A stretch of 64,000 bases of DNA from the NCBI GenBank assembly GCA_037178675.1, contig JAYMGJ010000404.1, positions 1-64,000 of the forward strand, in the 5' to 3' direction. The translations under genes and the position numbers were made by a program. The DNA comes from Scleroderma bovista (lineage: Eukaryota > Basidiomycota > Agaricomycetes > Boletales > Sclerodermataceae). The notes under the pieces were generated by a model that saw nothing but the letters and a program-made list of their open reading frames with translations, was not told the DNA's origin and searched no databases. Positions 35,201-48,188 of the stretch are shown here, one piece after another; within the stretch, counting starts at the first letter, position 1, and each line of letters begins with the position of its first letter.

Positions 35201-36625
35201 GCGTCCATTGTCAAGAAGACCACCCAATCTAATCAACGCCACCCTGGCCCAATTGCGCTGCCTCCCCCTGCACCATTTACGCTGCCGCACTCCAACATGC
35301 ATTCCCCACACGGACACGGGCATCATTCGCCTGTGTACCACCCCGGTGTGAGGTACCCCCTCAGCCCCATGCATTCCCATCCTTATCCCCATGCACATGC
35401 CCACCAACACCCACATATCCACATGCATACATTGCATCCGCTTGGAAGTCCACTCCATCATCCAGTACATAGCCCATTGCATCATCCCGGTCATCCACCC
35501 CCAACGTACGGTGTTCCCGGCGTTCCATATGGCGTCGTTACGCCTGCTGGACTGCCTCCTATGACACCGAGTATGCCCCCATTCACGTTTTTGCATCCGC
35601 AGACTCAGGGACAGAATCAGGCCCCGTCGAATCTACCCACGAATGAGAAACGGGGCAATGGCGAAGGGAAGGAATTAAGCGTTGATGGTGACAGCTCCAC
35701 GCAACCGGCTTCCAGTCAGGGAGAGACCCAAACCCAAACCCAGAGCCAGACACAAACACATGCCACCCACCCTACCTATTTCACTCCACCGCCTCCTATT
35801 GCACTCCACTATGGTCCACCACTCTTTTCGCCTGGTATTCCTCTCTCGCCAGGTATACCACTCTCACCGGGTGTGCTTGTCCCTGTTCCGCCGGTTTCGT
35901 TGTCACTACCGAGTGTGCCCAACCTTAGAATGTCAGCACCGCTAAGTCCAGGCGGGGTTGGACCAACGGTAGCGATGACGCCCGGTGTGACGATGACGCC
36001 TGGCGCGTTCTGGTCGCACGCCCCGTGGTTAAACCCTGTTGTAGGTGCACCTGTGCATACGCGTGCGCCTGCCACAGAGAATGTTACTACGAGCAGCGGA
36101 CATGGACACCAGAGGCAAGACTCGTGGAACCAGCCACATCAGGGACAAAGCCAATTCGGGGACTACTTCCCGCTTGTCTATCCCACACCGTCGCAGCCTC
36201 CGAAACCGAGCGGGGAGTCAGGGTACTTCCCGCCTGTGAGTATCGCGGATGAGATATTGAGGAAGGGGAGCGGGTTGGAGTCAGCAACGTCCTCTGGTGA
36301 AGATGGTGTGTTGCGGGGAGATGGGCACGATGAGAAGGAAGGAGACAGGAGTCCGGTGAGTGCATCCACGGGAACGGGCACGGGTACTGGCAGAGATGGG
36401 AGTGAGTCTTCGGGAACCCGGGCAACGAGTCCAGACATATATCTGACTGAGCCCAGAGACGGAGAGACGAAGGGCTCATGCGAAGGAAGCAGTGTCAGTG
36501 CACACCCGATTAGGCGAACAACGTCTGCGCAGTGCGAGGGAGGGATTGTGAAGAGGGGAGTATTGTCCCACCGGGAATCCGATCCAGTTCTTACGCTTAC
36601 GACGGGTGGTGCCAAGGAAGCATGA
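32298..36625 (+). CDS. Large RNA-binding protein with two RRM domains and a long disordered tail
   Basis: Five exons (32298-32321, 32401-32547, 32595-32978, 33070-33236, 33346-36625) encode 1333 residues. RRM1 is split by introns: TQLFVGN (RNP2), WQDLKDLFRKAGTVLRADV, RSRGYGTVLL (RNP1). RRM2 repeats the layout: RSLFVGN, WQDMKDLFRAAGSVARADV, RSRGFGTVTF. The pair resembles the RRMs of Gbp2/Hrb1-type mRNA-binding proteins, but the remaining 1050 residues do not. They are Ser/Pro/Gly-rich and disordered, with a histidine-rich stretch (about 35290-35500: HGHGHHSPVYHPG, HPYPHAHAHQHPHIHMH), a Gln-Thr run (35727-35760) and a short SPGIPL tandem repeat (35829-35870). The protein probably binds RNA in the nucleus or in cytoplasmic granules. 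The exact role is unknown. Confidence 0.88.
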
Positions 36626-37327
36626 GATAATTCCGGGTCCATTGGTTGTGTATTTCGATTTTCTCAATCATGGTTAGACTTGGAAGAGGACAGGGGCTGG
36701 TTATCGTTTTCTCGATTGCTGTCTTGATATCCTTCTTTTCGTTCGACATTTTTGTTTTGTTTTTTCAGGCCGTGCATATGTACGAATACTTATATATCTT
36801 TCTCGTCCTCTTCAGCTTCTGGTTTGCAGCATTTTAGTATTGCAGTAGTACCCACATCATCATTGACACCTTTGTTACGGGTTTTCAACCTACCACATTG
36901 CATCCACATCACTATGTACTTAGAAGCTGTTACATACGTTTATAATTATTCCGAGACCTGAGACCATTTGCCACCAGAGAATGTAGCGTCTGGGCAGACC
37001 CTAAGTGTGGCCCACCTGGTATTTGCCACGCGTGATGATAGTTCCTGGTCAGTGCAGGATCGACATGACTGTGCGTATTAAGGTAGTGACAAACCCTCTC
37101 AGCTATGAGTGTGTCAATGTACAGATGGTAGCTGTCCCCAGTTCGTCAGTGGACATTGCTGGCGTGTTGGCAAAAGATTCGTCCAAGCTTGGCTTCACCG
37201 CGATCTTCGGACCGCGCCAACCAGTGCGTATTAGTTTTACGTCACGCGCAAAGGTTGCCATCCTGTACTGGATTCGTCTGTTCCTTTTCATCCATCTCCC
37301 AGGTCGTCTCCAGACAGTCCTCAACGC
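36626..37327. other. Intergenic, about 0.7 kb
   Basis: Contains the 3' region of the RRM gene and the promoter of the ABC transporter. The open frame at 37005-37352 (plus) is not supported by any motif. Confidence 0.4.
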
Positions 37328-40300
37328 ATGCCTGAATACCAGCTGCCCATAGCTGGTGTACTGGCAGTCACCGCTGTCTGCAGTCTTGTCGTGCTTTATT
37401 TCGTGCGTTCAAGTGGAGGAGGGAAAATCCAACTCCCCACACATGGCGAGGACGAGGACTCGCTCCTCCGCGATCCATTTGACGTGACCAGGCCCGAGGA
37501 TGCTATAGACGGGTACCCTATCGATGAAGGAAATTTTTGGAACAAGGCATGCACTCATTGGCGCGCGCTTTTCTTACTCTGATCCGTCTGCTGTTAGGTC
37601 CGACTATGGAAACTTTTCACATGTTTCCTGCTCGCTATTATCGTCGTGTTGCAGTCCATAAGTCTCGGTTGGACATTCATCGTCGATGATGAACGGCACA
37701 GCCAGTACGTGTATGCGTTGCACGTCGCATACGCGTTCTATTCTACCATACTTGCGGGACAAGCCGTCTACCATAGCACACTCAAAGCGCATTCCACATC
37801 CATTATCCATCTCGCCATACTCACGGTCGTACCGACTTCTCTTCTCTTTACGGCTGCTATCCTTCCGTCGTCCCACCCGGTCAGTATAACCCTGGCACAG
37901 AACGTACCGTTTCTGTTCTGGTTATATTACGCCGTCCTGGCGCTTTATTTCGTGGCCACACTGATCACTTTCACGATGCCAACGGGTCCACCATTGTATT
38001 TTCCGCCTGAAAACATCTATTCAGAAAAGACGATCTTGAGCGCCACCAACCCCGATCAGAATAACGTATGTGGTGTCGTCGGTGCCTCCGTATGGGACTA
38101 CCTGTTGTTCAGCTATACTACCAAAGTAGTCATGCTCGGCTTCACCTCTGAATCACTCGAGATCGGTGATTTGCCTATTGTACCACGCAACATGCGTGCG
38201 ACACATCTATATACCACAATGAAGCGCACAATGCGCTCCGTAAAGTGGCGTCTGAAGTTCTGGAAACCGAGAATCGGATCTGGATGGCAGCTCGCGTATC
38301 AGTTGTTGAGAGTGAACATCCTCCCAATGACAGCACTCCTGGTGTTGGCAATGTTTTCGGCCTGCCTGTTCTACGCTCCGCCACTGTTCCTGCAACAGGT
38401 CGTGCTGTATCTTGAATCGGATCCGGAGAGAAAGGATCGAAGCTGGGGATGGTTCCACGTCGTGGGGCTGTTCTTTGCAAACACACTTTCATATCTAGGT
38501 AGGTCGTGCTACATCAGAAGGCTTGTGGCACTATGAATGAGCTACGAAAGAGGATACAGGCGCTGACCAAATGACTTGAACAGCGACCGGTCAATTATTC
38601 TCTCTCGCGACGACGACCATCCAAGTGCGTATACGTATTCAGTTGAACACAGTCTTGTTCGGCAAGACGCTTGTGCGCAAAGATGTCGCATCGTCAGCGT
38701 CAGGTGTCGACAACGGCAAGAACGGAGACAAAGCCAGTGATAGTAAGGACGACGAAGACGATTTCTCGGGCAAAGCGCAGATCATGACGCTCATGACCAC
38801 GGATGTCGATCGTGTCAGTGATTTCTCGTGGCATATGTTTTCCCTTGTCGGTGAGTCTTTGTTCTGCCATATTCGCATATCGACTTACGGTGGCGCGTAG
38901 ATTCACCTGTCGAGATCATCATTGGAACCCTGTTCTTGTACAAACTCCTCGGAGTATCGTGTTTCATCGGCCTTGCTGTCATTTGTCTGTTTTTGCCACT
39001 GAATCACTATGGAGGCAAAGTCGTTGTGAGTGCACAGGAGAACTTGATGAAAACACGTGACGAGCGTGTTGCCTTGATGAACGAGGTGCGTCACGGTTTT
39101 TGATGTTGGCTGGATGAGGGCTCTATTTTTTTTTCCACAGATCCTGGGTGCTATTCGTATGCTTAAAGTGCGTTATAATACCTGCTACATAGTTGCGTCG
39201 TGGTTCTGACGGAAGCCCCAGTTTATGGCATGGGAAAGGAGTTTCGAGAAAAGAGTTCTTGCAGTCAGAGACAAGGAGCTTCGATACCAAAAGCTGAGCT
39301 ATCTGGTTGAAGTGCTGTTCAATGTGCTCTGGTAAACCTCCCTATACATAGTGGTTTATAATTGAATTTAACATTGCTCTTAGGGATGGGTCGCCTATTG
39401 TTGTTACTATTGTGTCATTCTGGCATTTTGCGATCGTTCGCGGTCAAACGCTCACTCCGTCGATTGCTTTTACATCTGTGAGTCTTCCTGTCCCATGAAG
39501 TAAGGTTTTGATTTACTGGCTTCTTCCACTCTAGATCCTTGGTAAGTGCGGTTGATTTGTGCGCAAGGTATATTGCTGAGTCTGTCAAGTCTTCAACGAG
39601 ATGAAATTTGCCCTCAACGCCCTTCCTGAGACCTTCATCAACATGCTTCAGGTTCCTTTCCTATACATCATTTATTACATACAGTCGCTGACATCCTACC
39701 AGAGTTTCGTCTCTCTCCGCCGCATCGAAAAGTATCTCCATGCCAGCGAAGTCACTCCAGTTCCTCCGCTTTCAATGCAAACTCAAATCATTGCGCTCCA
39801 AAATGCGACAATTACCTGGCCCCAGGATCGCACCCTGACGGGGAGTGCGACTCCCTCAGCGGCGTCCACACCCCGGAACAAGTTTATGCTCCTCGATCTC
39901 GCCCTGTCATTTCCTGAAGGCGAGCTGTCGCTCGTGTGTGGGAAGTTGGGCAGTGGGAAGACACTGTTGTTACTTGGTAGGTCAATCTATTCTTATCGAA
40001 TGTGGTTCACTCGGCGATTCGTGGTTGACATACATGTATAGCGCTGCTCGGCGAGGCGGATGTATTAGCGGGCCAGGTTGTGTGCCCGAGATCACCCCCA
40101 GATGCGCTTGCGCAGTTTGCGGGGCAACTTGTTTCTCCTGAAGAATGGGTCGTCAAAGGTGTTTGCGCGTATGTTCCGCAGGTAACTACTTTTCTGTGTG
40201 GTGAAGACGTGGAGATTGATGGTGTGATAGACCGCATGGCTTCGCAATGCTTCCATCAAGGGTACGGCAGGTATGTTCATATCCAGATGATTAAACTAAT

Positions 40301-43300
40301 GAGTTTCCAGAAAATATCTTATTCAACTTGCCCTTTGATGCGGAACGGTACCAAAAGACCATCGAGGTCTGTGCGCTTGTCGCTGACTTCCTCATCCTTG
40401 AGGACGGTGATGAATCCGAGATCGGGGAACGAGGAGTAGGTATCAAGAGCAATATGCGTCGCAGTTTCTTACATTTGCCTATCTAGGTCAACCTTTCCGG
40501 TGGCCAAAAAGCGCGTGTGTCTCTGGCTCGCGCTGTCTACTCCCGCGCATCAGTTCTACTTTTAGATGATGTCCTCTCTGCGGTGGACGCACACACCGCC
40601 CATCACCTTTACCACCAATGTCTGAAAGGTGATCTCATGCAAGGACGGACTGTCATCCTTGTCTCACACCATGTTCAATTATCCTTGTCTGGTGCGACGT
40701 ACGTTGTGGCGCTGGACAATGGGCGTGTTGTATTTCAGGGTGACAGGGAAACTTTCCAGGCCTCGAATGTCATCGATACCCTCGTGCATTCTGGGGGAGT
40801 GGATGGTGAGGACAAGGACAAAGAACCGAAGAAGGAACGAAGGGCAACGATAGATGCTAGTACAAGTGCAGTGCCTGTTCTTACGACAGAGGAACCCGGT
40901 CATTCCAACTCGGGCGAGGCAACGGGTGCGACCACGCCAACTGAGACGGATCCCAACTCTGAGGTTAGTTCGACTGCGTTTACCTCGGAGGACACCGCCA
41001 AGGCGGACAAGCCCCAGGAACGTAAATCGCCGCGCAAGCTCGTCGAGGAGGAAAAGCGCGCAGTAGGGCATATCAGGCGCGAAATTTGGGAAACGTACAT
41101 TAGGGCCCTTGGTGGATGGAAGTTTTGGACTGTATTCGTCTTCGCGATGATACTTGGTGCGCTGAGTCCAGTCTTAGAGAACTGGTGGCTCAAGTGGGTA
41201 GCCTTTGAATCTGAAACACGTGGAAACGTTTCTAACTTCTTGTCACCAAGAACTTGGTCTGGTGCTGATCCAGTCGAAGCTGAGCGGCGGGGGCCTGTAT
41301 TTTACGTCAGTATTTACGCTGCGGTACGTCGATATTCGATGAACATGCGTTACCCGTTGTGCTGACTGGATTCCAGGTGACAATCACTGGTATGCTGATA
41401 TCGTGAGAGACGTATCCAGAAGCTCACTTGGCATAGGTCTCTTCCTCAATGTCTTTCGTTTCTATGTCCTCTGTGAGTGCTTCCTCTGTGTCACGTTCAT
41501 CAACCCATTATATGATTGCAGATATGGGCTCCATCAATGCGTCAGCAGTCCTTTACAAAAGTGGGCGACATTGATAGCGTTTTTTCTTTTACCCATTCTT
41601 ACCGAGTTACAAGGATTACTTGAGGCTGTCCTATTTGCCAATATCCGCTTCCACGACACGATATCTCGCGGACGTGTTCTCAACAGGTTTGGAAAGGACT
41701 TTGAGGGTTCGTACACTTTCCTATAATTTGGTCTACCCGTCGCGCCTGACGTACATCTCCATAGGAATTGACAGTAGCATGGCCGATAATTTTGGCCGCA
41801 GTATCTTTTACGGATTAGCTGCATTAACTACCATCGCGACTGTCAGTGTAATTGGTGGGATCCCCTTCATCTGCGCAGGCGTTTGCCTGGGATACGTGTA
41901 CTACAATGGTGAAGTAATATCAGTGTGGATCAAACTGGAACTGAAGCCTTTTTATAGTCGCCAAGGTGTACGGTCAGACAGCACGAGATATGAGGCGCCT
42001 TGGTTTGAAATTGGTTGCGATTTGTGTAATCAGTTATGCTAACGTGTATTTGAAGATTCGGTTACCCGTTCGCCCCTGTATTCGATCTATGGCGAGACTA
42101 TTGCTGGGGTCACGATCTTGCGTGCATTCGGAGCATCGTCCAAGTTCCTGCGTGATATGATCCGTTGTGTTGACACGGTGAGTCACCTATTGATGCTCAT
42201 TTTTTGGAGGCTGCTTAGTGGCGTGTGTAGAATGCCAATCCCTATTATTGGATGTGGGGAGTTAACCGCTGGCTGTCGACTCGGTTCAGCCTGCTCTCCA
42301 GTGCTCTCCTTGGACTGACTGGTTTTGTTGCTGTCTTGTCACCCAGCATCTCCGCTGCATTGGGAGGGTTTGCCCTTATGTTTGCTTCTAGTATCACGCA
42401 TAATGTAGGCTCTCTGGTGCTAGGGGGCTTTCGATCTTGCTGATCGCCTCCTAGTTGTTGTTTTTGGCTCGTCGTTTCGTTGGTCTGGAGCAATCCATGG
42501 TATGCCCTTCCGATGCATTGATCATGACTGGTAATGAACGCTCCCTAGGTTGCACTCGAGCGCGTCAAGGAATACTCTGAGCTAAAGCGTGAACCTGCAG
42601 AGTTCGTCGAACCGAGACCCAGCCCAACTTGGCCAGACAAGGGGCATATCAAATGCAACGACCTCGTTATCCGATATGCGGTATGATCCCTTAATGCAGT
42701 ACACCATTTGGAAATTTACCCTTTGGTAGCCGGATCTTCCCGATGTTTTGCACCGTCTCAATTTTGAAGTTCAACCGGGGGAGAAGGTAGGTATTGCTAT
42801 TTGTCACGGTTCCCCTACTAATGCGACGTTCTTTTAAGGTCGGTATCCTTGGCCGAACCGGATCTGGAAAGAGTACTCTTGCGTTGTCATTCTTCCGCTT
42901 CGTTGAGGCAACTGATGGAAATATTGTTGTCGACGGCGTCGACATCTCGAAGATTGGTTTGACAGATCTGCGTGGCAGGCTCACTATCATTCCTCGTGGG
43001 TGTCACAGCTATTAACGATACTCGTGAGCCTGAAGTGAAATTCTTGCAGAGGATCCCACCATTCTGAGTGGAACACTACGGTCTACGCTCGACGTCTTTG
43101 ACGAATACCAAGATGCCGAGATTGTTCGTAATGATCGTACTCTGCTCACAGTGATGATCATGACCCGCTTTCTAGTTTGAAGCCCTTCGGCGTGTACACC
43201 TGATCCCATCAGCAGATACCCCAGAGGAAATACCAGAGGAAATCAATGTCAACATTTTCCGCAACCTCGATGCCTCCGTCTCCGAAGGTGGCGAGAACTT

Positions 43301-43900
43301 TTCAACAGGGTTGGTTGAGCCCGATGTTTAACTCGTACAAGCTCTGATCATTTTTTCAGTGAAAAGCAACTCTTATGTATGGCAAGAGCCATACTCAAGA
43401 GGTCCAAGGTCCTCGTCATGGACGAGGTACGTTGTTCTTTGGTTGACTTCAGCTGCGCGATATTGAACTCTTGTTATTCTAGGCCACTGCTAGGTAGAGA
43501 TCATTATCAATTTTAGCAAACCCATCTTGACATCCTGTCGTAGCGTCGACTATGCAACTGACGAGTTGATCAGTAAAACTATTCGGCAGTGAGTAGTGTC
43601 GAAATTATAGTCGCCAGACGTTGATTGTGTCTTCAGAGAATTTGCCTCAAGTACAATCTTGACGATCGCGCATCGACTTCGTACTGTCATTGACTATGAC
43701 AAAGTATGTCTTCGTGTTACTTTCTGTTCCCGACGATTTACCAGCTGACCCAGGTCATGATTCTTGATACTGGTCGTATCGTCGAGTTTGACCGTCCCGC
43801 CACTCTGTTGGCAGATCCGAACTCAAAGTTCCATCAGCTTTGCAAAGCAACAGGGAAAAGGGAATTCTCGACATTGAAAAAATTGGCTGGTGCAGAGTAG
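37328..43900 (+). CDS. ABCC-type (MRP) ABC transporter, full length
   Basis: About 33 exons reconstruct one continuous protein of roughly 1430 residues with all ABCC parts. An N-terminal membrane region (TMD0-like) starts [14 protein letters not shown] and continues after the first intron. TMD1 follows. NBD1 has Walker A GKLGSGKT, signature LSGGQKARV and Walker [14 protein letters not shown] charged linker and TMD2 ([20 protein letters not shown]) come next. NBD2 has Walker [10 protein letters not shown], the altered signature FSTGEKQLL and Walker B VLVMDEATASVD with the catalytic Glu. The Asp in NBD1 at that place and the weak second signature are typical of ABCC pumps, which export glutathione or other organic-anion conjugates across the vacuolar or plasma membrane. 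The first intron (37547-37597) has a GC donor. All other junctions I checked restore frame, so the gene looks intact. The substrate is unknown. Confidence 0.92.
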
Positions 43901-45040
43901 TCCGATTTATCTAAAACTTCACCATTCCAAATATGTAGGCATCGCAGGGCCCCTTTGTTATTTGCTGTAGGTCCATTATCAAAACCAATACGTTACACCA
44001 CCTACTTGATTAGCGTGATTTGTACCGTATCTAGGCATTCAAATATTCATCTCCTGTGAATGACTCTGCCGAGCGAAATGGGGTCGGACAGGCTGTAGGA
44101 TTTGTCACTCTCAAAAGGTCTGCCATGAAATGCCCCGACGGCCACCCACCTTGATTCCATCAGAAATTTCATAATCACGCTCCTACTAGCCATTCGCCGA
44201 AAGGCTTCCAAGCCTATGCATTCCCAGAATTGCCGTGTGCAGCCGTGGAGGCAGAGTCATGGGGCGTGGGGCCTTACATTGTGGAGAGAGCGATAAGTGG
44301 ATGGTCCATATTGAGAGTAGCCCCATTTGAAACTTGTAATCCGTGCCAACGTCAAACGAACCATGCCGCTGTGCTTCGAGTGATGAGACTCACCACCAGC
44401 GACAGCATCCATTTCGGCCCGCTATCGGCATGCCGTCCAGGGTCTAAACCCATCTATCTAATAGCACGATGGGTCTTCCGTAAGTGCTCCTATGTAAACA
44501 GAATTGCTGTTCTTTAAAAAATCCGTTGGGGCCCCGCTACAGGAGGCGCAAAAAATTAGGACAGGGGTAGTTGGCATGTTGTGGCTCCACCTTGAATGTC
44601 GGCGGTCAAGGAAGAATATGCACCATAACAATCACGATATCTTGAGTGCGAGTTCCCAGGTGGATTTGCCAGATGTGATCCTCGATGCCAGTCCCAGCTC
44701 TCTGTGCAAGCCGATTGATATTCACGGCTAAGAGTGACTGGTCGACCACAACTGCAACAATGGAAATGCAGGGGAGTTCTTTTCCACCCCATAATTCTTA
44801 CCTGAGGACAACCAGGGGTGAGTAGAAATGACTGGGAGGCTCACTGGCACTCCTCGACATTGCTTATGTACTTCAAAGCAACTCTGCAAGATTCTGCGAA
44901 TGTTCGGTCACCAAAAGATTGAATGCGGCGGATGAGCAAACAGTGGGGGCCAGACTTTCGTCACGATGTTACGATCACGTGGTCATCGTCACGCGTGTAT
45001 ACGCGATTGACACCAACTACTATCTAGTAAACCAGTCACG
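43901..45040. other. Intergenic, about 1.1 kb
   Basis: Contains the 3' end of the ABC transporter gene and the promoter of PRI1. Short open frames only, without motifs. Confidence 0.4.
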
Positions 45041-46406
45041 ATGTCGGACGACACAAATACCTCCCCAGAAGTGATGCTTCAGTTCTACAGGATGCTCTAC
45101 CCGTTCAAGTCTATCTTCACATGGCTTAATCACGAGCACACGCCGACTAGACTGTTCACTCATCGCGAATTCGCATTCACCATCCAAGGCGACGTGTATC
45201 TGCGATATCACTCATTCAACACCGCAGAGGATTTGAAGAAGCAAGTATGTGCGCTCAATCCAACGCGGTTTGAAATTGGACCCATGTACTCTGCAAAGGC
45301 GAGTATCGTCTTATGGCCTGAGATCCTCGTTGCGACTGAACAAGAAAATCTAGCCCCGTGACAAGAAGACAGTTCGCCCAGCTGCCTTTACCCCTCAAAA
45401 GCGAGAGCTTGTGTTTGACATCGATATGACTGACTACGACGGTGTTCGTACCTGTTGCTCCGCCGCTGACATATGCTCTCGGTGTTGGGGCTTTATAGCA
45501 GCAGCTGTGAAAGTCCTACACGCTGCTCTTGTCGAACAGTTCGGATTCAGACACCTCTTGTGGGTTTATTCGGGGAGACGTGGAATCCATCTCTGGATAA
45601 GTGACCCAGAAGCGCTGGATCTTACGGACGACCAGCGGCGAGCACTCGTCAATGCTCTGACGGTTGTTGAGGGTGGGAAGGAAATGGTGAAAAAGGTCAA
45701 TGTTCGGCAGAGTAACAAAGGCACCTTACCCCCACCGTTGTGGGGTGCCCTGGATGTTTTGCGTTTGGTCTTCGAGCCGCTTGTTCTGGATGACCAAGAC
45801 TGTTTCGCTTCTCAGGAGGGTTGGGAGACCCTCTTAGAACTGATACCCGATCGCCCCATTGTTGACACTCTGCGCGCAAAATGGTCCCAAGACTCTGAGC
45901 GTCCTTCTACGCAAAAATGGAGCGACTTAAAAGGCTTGATCAGTAACAAAGCCGACCGAGTATGACCTCATCGTGTGGGCATCCCATATTCTAACTACGG
46001 TTCTATTGTTTCCAGACACGCCTCACGCCCACATTAGAAGATATCATCCTTCAGTATACCTATCCTCGTATTGATGCCGAGGTTTCAAAACACCGAAACC
46101 ATTTGCTCAAAGCGCCCTTCTGCGTCCATCCCAAAACCGGACGAGTATGTGTACCTGTTGACCCAGCCGACGTGGACCGTTTTGATCCACGTGGAGTACC
46201 AACTGTGGGCCAGCTATTGCGTGAATTAGACGGTGCGGGGGATGGCGCAGATTGGGAGAAGACCAGCCTCAAGCCTTATGTTGACTTTTTGGACAACCAT
46301 ACCATGGGAATACTGGAGGAAGTACGTAAGAACAAGCGAAGCAGTGAGATCGTCATCTTCTCTGTCGTGTGCACCCACTGATTTCTTTGCAGACATCAGT
46401 TGGTGA
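45041..46406 (+). CDS. PRI1: DNA primase catalytic (small) subunit
   Basis: Four exons (45041-45298, 45354-45959, 46016-46343, 46393-46406) encode 401 residues, the normal length for this subunit. The N-terminus has REFAFTIQGDVYLRYHSF, as in other primases. The catalytic aspartates are in ELVFDIDMTDYD and the basic motif in WVYSGRRGIHLWISD. A zinc-type Cys-rich segment (CCSAADICSRCW) lies between them. APFCVHPKTGRVCVPVDP follows near the end. Pri1 makes the RNA primers for DNA polymerase alpha during replication, together with Pri2, in the nucleus. The first intron (45299-45353) starts with GC instead of GT: AAG|GCGAGT. Only this choice gives the expected SAKPRDKKT junction. The last exon is just 14 nt long and ends ISW-stop. 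The gene looks intact. Confidence 0.93.
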
Positions 46407-46618
46407 CATACATAGCTGTATTAGTCTATCTGTATTCGGTGTAAGATGGATTACGATGTCAGGCACGCTTTTGATCTCCGATGCTGCGAATGTCAGTCTT
46501 GATATGGAATTCCGACACAGGAGGACAACTTGGCACGACCGCCCTGGACACTGTCCATGCAAGCACACCAGTCACTGCAGCCAAGACGGTGTCCTCGACA
46601 TCCAGTCTCTCATTGACG

Positions 46619-47271
46619 ATGGCAGAGACGTCCACCCCGTCCCAGAGCTCGTCGTCGAACCTCGATGACCCTTCTACACTTCTCTTCGTCTTTCTCATTA
46701 GTGTGCTATCGCTCTTCTCCGCCTTCCTATCATGTGGCATCATTTGGCACCGACTCGTCATCCGTCGTCGTCGCATGATCGATCCTCTGCTGCAGATCGG
46801 GCCTCCGCCAGACATCAAGCCACTTGAACAGCCCGTAATGTGGGACCTCAGGATCGTTCCTACCCACGAAGTTCCCCGCTTAATCGATACAAAGGTGGGC
46901 AGTTCCTTATCAAGTGGTCTTTGTTCCCGATTCACACTATCTTCTAGCCATTAGCAGGAGACAGGTGTGGCGAGACGGACTCTCAGTCAGTTCAAGAACC
47001 CCCCAAGTGGAGGCAGCGCCTAACGAGATGGATTCCTTCGGAAATTCTGTATCTTTTCCGTCGCCCGTCGGTGCCACAGTTACGTTCCGAAACTGCACAG
47101 GCCGTTCAGGCAAAGTGGCTTCAAGATGGATCGGACATTAGGGTTTCGGTCTTCATTCAGATGCCGTACTCCCCGCTTCGCACAGAGGAGCATCGAGCCG
47201 ATTATATGGGGTTCCATGAAGTGGTTATCGGGTCCATGGACTTGCCCTATCGTGATCTAAATCCATCCTGA
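46619..47271 (+). CDS. Small single-pass membrane protein, family A member 1
   Basis: Two exons (46619-46894, 46948-47271) encode 199 residues. I do not recognise a named family. After a Ser/Thr-rich N-terminus of about 23 residues comes one hydrophobic span (LLFVFLISVLSLFSAFLSCG), then basic residues (RRRR), then EQPVMWDLR. After the intron a soluble region ends with IRVSVFIQMPYSPL and MGFHEVVIGSMDLPYRD. The span followed by Arg predicts a membrane protein with its C-terminal part in the cytosol. A minus-strand gene at 49161-49950 has the same order of parts and similar intron position. The start at 46619 lies only 212 bp after PRI1, so the promoter must be short. Confidence 0.7.
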
Positions 47272-48188
47272 CTCCTATGTTGTTCTTGCCACGCTACGTA
47301 CATGTTTCAATTCGTGTATTTTGTTGGAATCGCTAACTGGACCGACTGTTGATATTGTTTATTGTTTACTAGTATTCCCCGCTCTGTAGCTATAATGAGA
47401 TTGAAATGCTGTGGCCTTAGCTGCTGCTCCATTCTGGAAGTAAACGTCTGATACATCTCAATGTCTCATGTCTTTGACTCCATGCATCAAGAATATTGGA
47501 TCCCACCTTACGTGGACGCTCCCCAGGAAACACGTGTAACGCGCCACTCCTCGTATGCACGTACGATGAATAGCTATGCGCGCGAGGTGCACATTGACCA
47601 ACACGGGCAGGTTGGGCCCAATAGACGTTTTGTACCCTCTGATTTCACATGGCGCTTGGTATGTTGATTCAACCTGTGCTCCTGGGGCGCTCATACAGCA
47701 CGCCGCAACTTGTAACCGTTCAACTCGGTCGATACTACTCCCGTCGCAATAACCGCTGCGCTACCACCGACGCTCCTCAAACACGAGGCTCGCCCCAACC
47801 ACCAACCAGTATCGTCGGTACCAAATAAGAGTTGGTGATGTGTCTTGAAGACCACACACAATACAGCAAATGGCATCTGCACCGGTTTTCGAACTTGTGC
47901 GTCACGATTCCATTGTAGGTATGATATCAACGAACTATGTTCATAACGAGGAATTTCCTGGAAGTTCACGGAGTCCGTTCTGACGAGCGCTTTTCTCATT
48001 TCCCTACATGGCCATGGTGCGCCCATCGTGTGGACAGGATTGTATTGGATACAGACAGACGAACGCCCCCCCGAATCGGACTGATCAGGAAATTTGTCTC
48101 CGCGATACTGGTCGACCGTCATATAAAACGAATCGAAATGACAGGCTCTGCTGCAGCTTGAAGCCGCAGAACTTCCTTCAGCACCACA
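47272..48188. other. Intergenic, about 0.9 kb
   Basis: No exon chain was found on either strand. The minus-strand frame at 47691-48122 shows no motif and no continuing exons. Confidence 0.4.

Noticed and set aside
33574..36642. Several long minus-strand frames opposite the last exon of the two-RRM gene
   Set aside because: They mirror the biased composition of the plus-strand exon and have no independent domains or splice structure.
37005..37352. Open frame of 115 codons just before the ABC transporter start
   Set aside because: It overlaps the transporter start in another frame and has no motif; the transporter frame is supported by continuity with its second exon.
46369..46668. Continuation of the primase gene by an ORF ending at 46668
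   Set aside because: The splice at 46344-46392 gives a normal short primase C-terminus (NISW-stop); the longer frame has no relation to primase.
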